DNA from: Heligmosomoides polygyrus polygyrus
Lineage: Eukaryota; Nematoda; Chromadorea; Rhabditida; Heligmosomidae
Assembly (NCBI GenBank): GCA_947396885.1
Contig: OX377205.1
Coordinates: forward strand, 67,738,969-67,802,968
DNA: 64,000 bases
Direction: 5' to 3'
How positions within the stretch are numbered: the stretch's first letter is position 1; every line of letters starts with the position of its first letter. Below are positions 29,651 to 39,896 of the stretch, piece by piece. The notes beneath the pieces are model-generated. The model was not told the DNA's origin. It worked only from the letters and a program-made list of their open reading frames with translations, and did not search any database. The translations under genes were made by a program, and so were the position numbers.

Positions 29651-32600
29651 TCGGAGCGCAATAGCTCTGGAAAGTTGAATCCTTTCAGCGTGCAGCTTGT
29701 AGGTTTTGTAGGCAGTCGAGCGGTCTGTTAGTGCGCCAAATTAGAATGGATTAGGTTAGGAGGAGGCAATGTTATAGGGGTGCGAAAATGCAGGTGAGGC
29801 TTGCGAGACGCATTTTTTTCGATTTCGGTGGAACACTGCGATAAGACTCGGCGAGCTAACGGCCTTAAAATGCGTTCGCGAACAGAGCGCTTAAGGTACT
29901 TTACGATGGCGTGCTCAGAACTTCTCAGCTGCCTAAACTGCCTTATCCTCAGCTGCCGTTTTAGAGCGGCGAAAGCTAGCGGTTAGAGTTTCTTGCGCTC
30001 CTACTCGCCCATATTGGAGTCTTCGACACTCGCAATGGCCCCTTTCCGTTCATCATGAAAAGCGCTATCGAACGGTATCAATCTGGCCGATTTTGAAAAT
30101 TTTTTGACTGTTTCGGATCGAGGACGACGCCGCGGCGGAAGGACGATGATGTAATCGAAAAATCGATCTCTTCGAGTTGGGCCACGCTTGATACCATTCG
30201 ATAGAGCTTTTCATGCTGAATTGAATGGTGTCATTTAGAGTTGGAAAAACTGTAATCTGGGCGAGTAACAGCGCGGAGAACGTCTGCCGTTGTTGCGCTA
30301 AATTGCACGCGCGGGAGTGTTTGGAGTACAATAACTCTGTCAATTTCAAATCGTTTTGTCTGCCACTTGTTGGTCTTGTAGGCAGTAGAACGTTCTATAA
30401 GTATACTGAAGTAGAATGGCTTAGCTTAGGACAGGGCAATGTTACAGCGGTGCGAAAATACAGGCGAGGCTTGCTAGACGCATTTTTTCGATTGAACACT
30501 GCGAGAAGACGCGGCAAGCTAATGTCCTCAAAATGCGTATGCGAACAGAGCACTTAAGGTTCTTTACCAAGGCGTGCTCAGAACTTCTCAGCTGCCTAAA
30601 CTGCCTTATCCTCAGCTGCCGTTTTAGAGCGGCGAAAGCTAGCGGTTAGAGTTTCTTGCGCTCCTACTCGCCCAGATTTGAGTCTTCAACACTCGCAGTG
30701 GCACCGTTCCGTTCAGCATGAAAAGCGCTATCGAAGCGGTATCAATTACGACCGATTTTGGCAACATCGATTTTTTGACAATATCCCATCGAGGACATGG
30801 GCGCCCTAGGTCGAGCTGCGCTGATGATGACGTCATCGAAAACGATATTTTCGAAATTGGCCAAATTTCCTCGTGCAATCTTTGTGCAAAATGGTCTAGG
30901 CGTTATTTGGGGCGCTGATTACGAATCCGTCGTCCGTTTTTGAAAACTCCGTCGACTTCGGTAGGTTTTGGATTTTCTTCTGGATAATTGGAGGTGGTCG
31001 GGCCAGGATCACCGATTTTGCTCAAACTTCGTATAGGGTCGGGGGCTTATTCGGGGTGCCGAACACGATGCCGAAGTACATTTGGACGATTACGGCAGGA
31101 GATCGCTCATACCGACAACTGAGGGTGATCGGTGATCCTGACCCGACCACCCTCAAACGGGAAGCAACCTGCTGAAGTCGACGGAATTTTCGAAGACGGA
31201 CGTCGTATTCGTAATCAGCGCCCCAAATAACCTCTATACGATTTTGGAAGAAGTTTGCACGAGGAAGTTTGGCCAATTTCGAAAATACCGGTTTTCGATG
31301 ACGTCATCGTGCGCGCAGCTCGGCCTAGAGCGCCCATCCCTATTGTCAAAAAATCGATTTTTTTTGAAATTGATCGAAGATGAAACCATTCGAAAGAGCT
31401 TTTCGTTATGAACAAAAAGGTGTTACCGGGAGAGTCGGAAACCCAAATATGGGCAAGTAAGAGGGCAGGAAACTTCAAACGCCAAGTCCGCCGCCCTAAG
31501 ACGGCAGATGGGGCTAAGGCAGTTTAGGCAGCTGAGAAGTTCTGAGCACGTCATCGTGAAGAACCTTAAGTGCTCTGTTCGCATACGCGTTTTGAGGCCG
31601 TAGCTTGCCGCGTCTTCCCGTAGTGGTCTACCGAATTCGGAAAAAATGCGTCACGCAAGCCTCACCTGCATATTCGCGCCGCTGTTACTTCGTCTATTCA
31701 CAAGCTATATCACAATTCTTCTGCACGCTACTAGAACGTTTTACTGGCTACTAAATCGACAAGTTGCAGCCAGATCGATTCGATCTCGACAGAGTTACTC
31801 CTCTCCGAACACGCCCTTGCATCCTATTTGGCACAACAACGGTCGATTTTCTCCGCGCTCTTATTCGCCCAGATCACAGTTCGCGATACTCCTAGTAACA
31901 CCATTGAAATCAGCAGGAAAAGTTCTATCGAATGGTGTCAAGCTTGGCCAATTTCGAAAACATCGACTTTCGACGACGTCGTCGTCCGTCTGCGACGTCA
32001 TTGCTTCCTCGATGCGAAATTGTCAAAAAATCGATATTTCCAAAATCGGCCGAAATTGACACCATTCGATAGCGCCTTTCGATATGACCAGACGGTGCCA
32101 TTGCGAGTGTCGAAGACTCCAATGTGGGCGAGTAGGAGCGCAAGAAACTCTAACCGCTAGCTTTCGCCGCTCTAAAACGGCAGCTGAGGCTAGGCAGTTT
32201 GGGCAGCTGAGGAGCTACGAGCACGTCGTCGTAAACTACCTTAAGCGCTCTGTTCGCGTTCGCATTTTAAGGCCGTTAGCTTGTGGCGTCTTCTCATAGT
32301 GGTCAACGGAAATCGGAAAAAATGCTTCACACAAGCCTCACCTGCATTTTCGCACCCCTATAACATTGCCCCCTCCTATGCTAAACCATTCTGCTTTGGC
32401 GTGCTAGCAGACCGTTCGACTGCCTACAAGACCTACAAGCTGCAACCTGAAAGGTTCTAACTTGACAAAGCTATTGTGCTCCGAAAACGCCCGCGCGTGC
32501 AATTTGCGAGCGGTCGCCCCCCCCCCCTCGATTGAAAGGTTCGATTCTGTATGCATTGTTCATGGTGCACTCCAAAGACCCGCTGGACAGCCTTGGAGCA

Positions 32601-33217
32601 ATTCCTGAGTAGGGCGGCAAGAAAATTTCTGATAAAACTCCCCAAACGCTCAGTCTACAAGCTGTCCCCCCCCCCCCCCGATTCTGTATGCATTGTTCAC
32701 GGCGCACACCAAAGTTTCGCTGGGACAGATTGGACCTAATCCTGAGTGGGGTGGCGGGGAATTTCTGATAACATTCTCCAAACGGCTCGAAACAGTCTTG
32801 AAAACGTCGCAGTTCCCAGTGAGAGAAGATAGAAGCGTAGGGGACATGCGCTCGCCCACTCGATTGATAGGTTAGGTTCTGCGTGCATTGTGCACGGCGC
32901 ACTCTCGGGGCATTCCTGGCATGACAGAGCACTGGCGACGTACGCCATCCTTGAGATACTCCGAAAGCACGCATATCCTGGGAAATAAGCTGCTCTAATC
33001 GCCCGACCAGCCAATTTTGGACTAGCCACGGCGAAAATACGCGTGCTCCGGTAACGTTTTACACATGTTTGTGTAGATCTCGAAGAGGCGAATCGAATGG
33101 TACCAACCTTCATTCAAAAAACCTAAAACTGAAGGAGTTATGAGCGTGCGACGCTTTGCGACGCTATGTTGGCGTTTTTTCGCCCACTTTTGACCGTGCG
33201 GCGCGAGCGGTGTTGTA

Positions 33218-34094
33218 GTAGTAATAATAATGTGATTTACGGCGGAGAAATCCTCGCTTTTACAACCTGTTTTGCAAAACAGTTACAGCCACTCCTAAAT
33301 TCAAAAAATCTACTGACGCGGACGAAACGGGTGGGTTGGGTGGCAATTAGGACAGCCATTCGGGTTCCAGTACCGACTCCTTCACCACAATTAAGAGACT
33401 CTACCCTATTAAAATATCGAAGAAATGAACTTATTTGGAGACACTGGTACAGAGAAAATGAGGAATTAAAATCGAAGAAATCATTTTCTCGATCTAGCAC
33501 CGAAAACAACCAAACTTCGCAGTGTTTACTATCATCAAGGTCGCTGTGAAACACTGAAATCAAATTTGTTGAAGATAAGAAAATTGAAACCTTTTACAAC
33601 TTATGGGTGCATCAGGCGGGTAATTAACCAAGCATATCCTGTGGGTGCAATTATCTCAGGCGAATACAAGACCTTTGAAAAGGCCGTTGAACGAGGAATC
33701 CGAATATTCATTTTCTTCCGAAAGCAGACCACTTTAAACAGCATAAATTAGGAGGAATTGCAATCAGCGGCGCGAAGAAGTAAATCACTGCAACTACGTC
33801 AAATTTGGAGTAGGGTAAAAGTTAATTAGATATCTGGACTCTGCTCGACTAGCAACGGTGTGCTCGGTTTTTCAAATCTCCTGCTCCCCACGATTCCGAC
33901 ACCGCGACGCTCGCGAGCGCTCTGGAGCGTCGCCGACGCCAAATGCGACACTAGTTATGAGCGGTATTGTAATTCTACATACTTCTTCTGAGATACTGAT
34001 TCCCGTAGAAGTAGAATGCGACTGATTGACTTGTTTTGGCGGCTAATTAGTGTATAGTCTAAGAGTTTGAGGTCAATCACATTATTATTACTAC
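33218..34094. mobile_element. TA-flanked DNA transposon inserted in the right foldback arm
   Basis: Ends GTAGTAATAATAATGTGATT and its exact complement AATCACATTATTATTACTAC, with TA on both sides (33216-33217, 34095-34096). Removing it restores continuity with the left arm, so it is a later insertion. It holds a + reading stretch (LLKYRRNELIWRHWYRENEE near 33395-33455) that I do not recognise, followed by stops. Non-autonomous or decayed. Confidence 0.7.
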
Positions 34095-34252
34095 TAGGTT
34101 GCAGTCATCAACGAAGAGTAATGCTAGCTTCCCAAACGAATCCAACCGACAGTGTCTCGCATTAAACTTCTACGGGAATCAGTATCTCAGTAGAAAAATG
34201 TGGAATTAGTAGCAGATACAGTCAAGCCTCTCAAAGAGTAACCACGCCAATA

Positions 34253-34536
34253 AGGACAACGAGAAAGGACCGCGTTCCCTCTTTGGATGCGCTACGCATT
34301 CTACTTCAACGGGATACCGTGGAGGTGATTTGAATGCGTGTTTGGCCTTACAATGACTTGCGGTGGCTAGACGATAAAGAATTCAACGCATTGTCCCTCC
34401 CAAACAAGACGGATACCAAGAACTGACTTCGGGGAATGGAAAGCTTGGTAGGCCTGGGCAATAAATCCGTACCAAGGACATGGTACCGGTTGCACGCGAC
34501 AGCCGGCACCTCCTCCAACTGCGCCACACGCACCCC
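34253..34536 (-). mobile_element. tRNA-derived SINE, copy 3
   Basis: Head on the minus strand with A box TGGCGCAGTTGG; B box decayed (TTGGTACGGATTT); body and tail as in other copies. Flanked by ACCACGCCAATA (34241-34252) and ACCACGCTTATA (34537-34548), a 12-base duplication with two differences. Its 3' part lies within the right foldback arm. Confidence 0.7.
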
Positions 34537-34548
34537 ACCACGCTTATA

Positions 34549-35998
34549 GCGGTTGTTATATGTATTTACAACTACTAAATGATTAGCTCATCATAGTACA
34601 CCAACTTCAAAATGCGCCTCAAAAATGCGCTTTCTTGAAGAAGCCTAGCCGGTGTTGGGTTCATGATGAGCTGCTTGGATTTGAAATAGGAGCACGGACA
34701 TGTTGAATTCAGAGTTAGCTGATCTGTCTAGTGGTTCTGGAATCTTAGGTGGCTTGACTTCACTTCAGCGAGCTCCTACTCCCGCCCATAGGAGCATTCG
34801 TGAAGGATGGAAGTCGGCGCGAGTCTATCCCTTCGAGATGCGCCATGTGTCCCGCTTCTGTGGGATATACATAGTTGAGCATAATCTCTTACAAAGATCT
34901 CGGTGAGATGAGAAGCTTGTTCGTACCTGTATCGAAGGTCCTGGAAGCATAAAGCAGAAGGTGGATACTCCTTATTCTTAAGACATTTTTGGTGTCAAAA
35001 CAGCTTCGTGGTGTAGTCAAAGTTGAGAACGCAGCACCATTGGAGCTACCGAAAGCCGTTTTGCTCCATGATTTCTTTTGCATCACAGAGAGTGCGGAAG
35101 CAGAGAATAGGTCGCTGCTCGTTCTTCTTGGGGGTTCGCATACAAGCATACCTTGTAAAACTGCAAGTGGCCAGAATACAAACTGGTTTTTCACTCCTAG
35201 TCCGTCCTTATGATCGTTTTCGTTTTCCATTCCTTTTCGTTATTACCAATGCAGATCGCCCTACACCGCTCTCAACTAGCTCGAAGGTCACCCACAAATA
35301 GTGGATTGTCTTTGAGTGATTGCGTCAACATATTGCCACATTCTCCCCACGCTGTAGTAGGGCTTTTGAGAAACTTTATCAAAGGAACGGAGGAGGGAAT
35401 TTATTCGACATAGACAAATGCCTGAGCGAACGAACCAACGAATTCATTCGTTCATCAATTTCTTATAATGAGCGAAATTCGAATAACCCCCACTTCTAGC
35501 TTATTCCGAGTAAAATGGAGGTATTTGATATTCGAATAATACTCGAATATGGCTCCCTTTCGATGTTCGAATTCGAGCAAATAGTCGGAAATCTAGAAAA
35601 TCGAATTCTCGACTATTTGAATAATTATTCGAATAAATTATCGAATAATTGTTCGAATGCATTACTCATTGCGCTGACCAACTAATTTTCGAGACACCGT
35701 CAAACACTAGAGCCGGTTACTGTGCAGCCTTCAAACGTGCTGGTATATAGAAGACTTTTCATCCTTCATGAGCGTTTTTAAATAATGTGCTTTGATCTTT
35801 CCATTTTGAAGTAGCTCCGCTTGCGGCTCAGGCACGACACCAACGTCGGAGCACAGATGTCATACGAGTGCACTTTGTTCAGAATTACCTCAGTTTTAGG
35901 TAATTGAACATTCGCAAAGCAACTAATACAACAGCAGATAATAGATGAGGCAACACTTATCTTTACGGCACTTTAGCTGATTTCTTGGCAAACAACTA
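34549..35998. other. Non-coding stretch with TTCGAATA-rich block
   Basis: No supported gene. A minus-strand stretch near 35060-34790 (LRIRSIHLLLYASRTFDTG) faintly recalls the RTE C-terminal YASETW region and may be an old LINE piece. 35450-35660 is AT-rich and packed with TTCGAATA/TATTCGAA palindromic motifs, like a subterminal array of a DNA element. Confidence 0.4.
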
Positions 35999-37258
35999 TT
36001 AGGTTGGAAAAAAAAGTCTCTTCACACTTCGAAATTTTTTTTACCCTTCCCCTTGTAAACGCACTAGCCAATGTTGATTGCTGATTTCGTAATCCTATCA
36101 CACTTGTCTACCGTTCGCACGCAGACACAGGTTAAGACTCTTCTTGTAATTCGTTATCCATCCAATCTTCCGAACTCAATGCCAGATCTACCTCATGGCC
36201 GTTTTCAGCACGGCATTCTTCAAGAATTCATTAAAGAATCCACAGCACGTCAGGCAGCAGACCAAATTAACCACATATATGGCTTGGGATCTGCTACTCA
36301 TCGCGCCTGTTATGAGTGGTTCGGAAAGTCTTTAAAGGGAAATTATTCACTGAGGGCAAAGCATGGTCAGGAAGGCCAACTGGATTGGACGACAGTGAAC
36401 TACACCATCTTCTTCGTACCGATAGTTGGCAGACGACACGTCAGCTGGCAGAGAAGCTCGAAGTGTCTCATAGGATAGTGGGGATCCATCTGAAGAATCT
36501 TGGCTTTCATGGAAATTTGGAGCTTGGATTCCACATGCTCTGTCAGACACTCAGAAAGGTCGACGGCTCTCCATCGCTGCTTCTCTTCTGTCCAGATAAG
36601 AAAGAAAATCGTTTCTTCCGCGGATTGTGACAGGCGAAGAGTCCTGGGTTCTGTGTGCCAACTTCCGAGGAAAAGGCAATGGGTACAAAAGGGAGAGAGC
36701 CCTAAGTCTGATCTCAAGCCCAATGTTCACGAACGGAAGATTCTCTTGAGTGTTTGGTGGATATCAGAGGAGTGATTTATCGGCAAACTCTCAGAAGTGG
36801 AGAGACACTTACTGCTGTCACATACTGCGGCCAACTCCACAAAGTCGTCGCAACTCTCCAAGAAAACAGGCCGGAGAAGTCGAAGGTGATGATCCTGCAT
36901 GACGATGCAAAACCACGTGTTGCAAGACTCACAAGAGAAACAATAAAGGGGATGGGCTGGGAGGTAATGCCACATCCACCGTATAGCCCTGATCTCGCCT
37001 CTACCGACTACCATCTCTTCCGTGCTCTCAAGCAAGAAATTGGAGAGAAATATTTTGGAACGGATGAAGACCTCAAAAATTGGATTTATCAATGGTTCGA
37101 CTCCAGAACTGCAGTATTTTAAGCGAGAGGAATTGGAAAATCACCCAGTCTTTGGAGAAGTGTAGTAGAACAAAATAGAGTTTATCTCAATTAATTTGAC
37201 TTTGTAGTTGTGAAGTAATAAATCTTTGAAAAAATGAAAAGACTTTTTTCCAACCTAA
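35999..37258 (+). mobile_element. Mariner-type transposon B, decayed transposase
   Basis: Inverted ends TTAGGTTGGAAAAAAAAGTC and the complement of GACTTTTTTCCAACCTAA, with TA at both flanks (35997-35998, 37259-37260); 1,260 bp. The + strand carries a mariner transposase in pieces: HTH part from 36179 (HGRFQHGILQEFIKESTARQ), linker (SGRPTGLDDSELHHLL; TTRQLAEKLEVSHRIVG), catalytic region TGEESWVL (first Asp changed to Glu), VWWxIRGVIYRQTL, LHDDAKPRVA and HPPYSPDLASTDYHLF. Several frameshifts separate these pieces. Confidence 0.85.
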
Positions 37259-37565
37259 TACTAAACCTAAAGCCTAGAATAAGCGAAGAGAGCGAGAGAA
37301 AGGAAAGGCGCAGTGCCCAAGCATAACACAATCCCCATGATCCTGAAAAAGGGCTCAAGAATGCCAAAGATTTTATACCGATATTACCTCGTCGGGATGG
37401 GAAGCGCGGTAACTTCACAAAGCGTTCCTGTGCTATCACGGGTGAAAAGCATACGCTTCTTTTTCACGATGGCGATGATCCGCACTACGCCACTTTTAAT
37501 CAGAACACTAATTTTACTATTTATATACTATTCTGCATTTTGAGTGACATCTTATTTGAATGGTA

Positions 37566-37660
37566 GACTTTTTTACTTCTACTTGTTCTATTTACTTCAA
37601 CTTCTACTTCCAATTCTACTTACTTCTTCCATTTCTAATTCTAATTCTAATTCTAATTCT
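37566..37660. repeat. TTCTAA/ACTTCT simple repeat
   Basis: Pyrimidine-rich degenerate repeat of ACTTCT units changing to TTCTAA units, directly left of mariner A, which inserted at a TA at its edge. Confidence 0.8.
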
Positions 37661-37661
37661 A

Positions 37662-38950
37662 TTAGGTTGTAACGAATTAAATGGCACTGGCTCGCGCCAT
37701 TTTTTGGGGCGTCTTTACGCGTTTGATCAAGAACAAACCGCAACATGTGGCATATCATTTAGAAGCGCAAACTTTGCTCTACCGGCGAGTACCAAATTTT
37801 CTACGTAAAAGTGGGAAAACTTTAGAGTTTTATTGACTTTTTGCAGATGGACAAAAGGGTAATCCGAGGCATTTACTTGTATGAATTCAAGCTGGGCACT
37901 ACAGCTAAGGAGGCGGACGAGAAGATCGACGCCGCATTCGGTCAAGGATGTTCCACAATTCGGACGGCGTATCGTTGGTATCAGAAGTTCCGGAATGGAG
38001 ATGAGACCTTGCAAGAACATGAAGGTCGTGGGAGGCATAGTGATGTTGATGAGGACAAGCTGAGAGATGTGGTAGAGGAGGATCCACACAAAGGTACCAG
38101 GGAGATAGCGAAGGTTCTTGGCGTCAGTTACAACACAACTGCCCGGCATCTGAAGGAAATTGGAAAGACCGAAAAGCTGGAAAGATGGGTGCCTCACGAG
38201 CTGTCTGAGGAGCAAAGAAACCGACGATATGAGATCTCGTCCGCACTGCTTCTACGGAACGAAACGGACCCATTCCTTGATCGCATCGTAACCTATGACG
38301 AGAAATGGATAATTTACGACAACAGGCGACGATCGGCACAGTGGGTGTCCAGCGATGAGAGCCCCAAGGTTTTTGCGAAGCCGGAATTGCACCAAAAGAA
38401 AGTAATGGTGACAGTATGGTGGTGTTCGCTGGGAATTATTCACCACAGCTTCCTCCCTCCCGGTGAATCAATGAATCATCACGGCAGAGAAGTACTGCAT
38501 TGAAATTGAAGAAATGATGAAAAAGTTGAAAGATATCGGGCCGGCCTTGGTAAACCGAAGGCGAGTTCTCCTTCTGCACGACAATGCTCGCCCCCATGTA
38601 GCACGAATGACGTTGCAGAAATTGAATGAGCTGAGCATTGAAACTCTACCACATCCTCCGTTTTCTCCCGACCTCTCCCCAACAGACTACCATTTCTTCA
38701 AGCATCTTGGCGACTTCTTGGTAGGGAAAATATTCAAATACCAACAGGATGCCGAAAGTGCCTTCGAAGATTTCGTCAATTCCAGAACTTCTGACTTTTA
38801 CGTTACTGGGATAAAAAAGCTTGTGTCACGTTGGAAAAGATGTGTAGAATCAGAAGGTTTTTATTTCGGTAAATAAACTTGCCTACAAGCCGAGATATTA
38901 ACTGTTTAAATTTACATTGGTTCAGTGCCATTTATTTCGTTACAACCTAA
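37662..38950 (+). mobile_element. Mariner-type transposon A (Hsmar1/bandit-like), nearly intact
   Basis: 26-base inverted ends TTAGGTTGTAACGAATTAAA.. (37662-37687) and 38925-38950 differ at one position. TA target duplications at 37660-37661 and 38951-38952. Length 1,289 bp is that of a complete mariner. Encodes one transposase with a single frame break. The protein resembles the Hsmar1/SETMAR (cecropia) group, and a hookworm mariner of this group has been described as bandit; this match is from memory, not a search. Confidence 0.9.
37847..38876 (+). pseudogene. Mariner A transposase with one frameshift
   Basis: ATG at 37847 (MDKRVIRGIYLYEFKLGTTA). The HTH region ends near DETLQEHEGRGR; then VPHELSEEQRNRRYEIS. 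DD34D residues: TYDEKW (first Asp), LLHDNARPHVA (second), HPPFSPDLSPTDYHFF (third), all intact. The first frame ends at 38503; the second begins by 38514 and stops at 38876 (FYFGK). The break is at 38462-38495, where GAATCAAT is followed by a near copy GAATCATC. A 7-base gain would explain the shift. Otherwise length and motifs equal a full mariner transposase (about 340 aa). Confidence 0.88.
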
Positions 38951-39002
38951 TAATTCTAATCTTCTCTAGTCCATGTCGTCCTCATTCTCGATCTCGAAAT
39001 AG

Positions 39003-39476
39003 ATCAGGGTGGACGCAGTTACTTTAAAGTCTTGTGTAACCTATCAGCCCAGCGCTGCTTCGCGCGCCCTCTACACCGCCTTCTAGACACTTCGAAGTTA
39101 AGGCCTATCTTACGGACGCTGTCTTCCTTCCCACGCAGTTGTCGTACTATGAGTGCTTCGCACATCTTGCCAGCGTGTCTTCTGTTGAGTAGCTTCGTTC
39201 CTGATGCGGTCCAAGCGCGTGGCTCCTACCGTCCATCGCAGCATCTTCATCTCCATGACCCTGAGCTGGCTTTCCGTGTGCTTCGCCGCAGCCAGCACTC
39301 TGCATCGCTACCGGATGGACGACGGCTGTACATTTTTGGCCTTAAACGCTCTGGTATTTCCCTATCACAAAGTACACCAGTCAACGAACGCGATTTGGAC
39401 CAAGGTGCACTCGAGCATGTGTTCACTTCTACCGTCAGACTGCCATCAAGCGCTATTGCTGTTGGCAGACACTGAA
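39003..39476 (-). mobile_element. RTE family A, 3' fragment
   Basis: Minus-strand pieces SQLRVMEMKMLRWTVGATRL and DRIRNEAT match the family A C terminus at 18398-21280 (LSVMETKMLRWTAGVTRMDR). The frames are broken. It covers roughly the last 470 bases of the ORF. Confidence 0.75.
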
Positions 39477-39896
39477 AACCGAAGTGCGTGGGGGCTCGGG
39501 GCCGTTAACCTTGATTGAGCTGAACTCGTTTTGTATCGTATTTTGTATTAATTACGTTGTATAAGACAAACATTAGACAACAGCAGAAGATCAACTGTAA
39601 ACCAAGAAGTTCGTAGCGATAACGCCAACATATCATGAGGTAGTAATTCAGTTGAACGAAAAAATACAGAACAGGAACAATAATGTACGACTTCGTAATC
39701 GTGTCTTCCCCGAAATCAGCTCTTGCTGGTGCATTGCTAACCGTTGCGTAGCTTGCTAGCTGCAAAGCTCCGAAAAAGCAAGCAGAGAGCCTGGTGAAGC
39801 GGGGAGTATTTGTAATCAGTGCTTTATACGATGACCCTGCTCTAGTGGCAAAAGTACTAGCCATGACACTTGATCGTATCACCTGTATCACCTGTA

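Larger units (their letters stand above)
28690..34313. repeat. Giant foldback (palindrome) with nested inverted and direct repeats
   Basis: The left arm 28690-31016 is a collinear reverse complement of the right arm 31128-34313, the right arm being interrupted by an 877-base insertion (33218-34094). The loop is about 110 bases (31017-31127). The arms start inside a SINE 3' end (CCGTAGAAGTAGAATGCG). Each arm contains a direct repeat of about 425 bases with a 672-base period (29698-30122, 30369-30795 on the left). These units are themselves parts of smaller palindromes (e.g. 30056-30090 against 30165-30215). Poly(G) runs lie in the left arm (29466-29482) and poly(C) in the right. No ORF resembles a known protein. 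Confidence 0.85.

Noticed and set aside
29698..32340. Regular spaced repeats that might suggest a satellite or CRISPR-like array
   Set aside because: The repeats are long (about 425 bases), mirrored about one centre and eukaryotic in context; they are parts of the foldback arms.
39505..39864. 120-codon minus-strand ORF with hydrophobic segments between two RTE elements
   Set aside because: No recognised domain, no splice or UTR support, low-complexity surroundings; probably chance.
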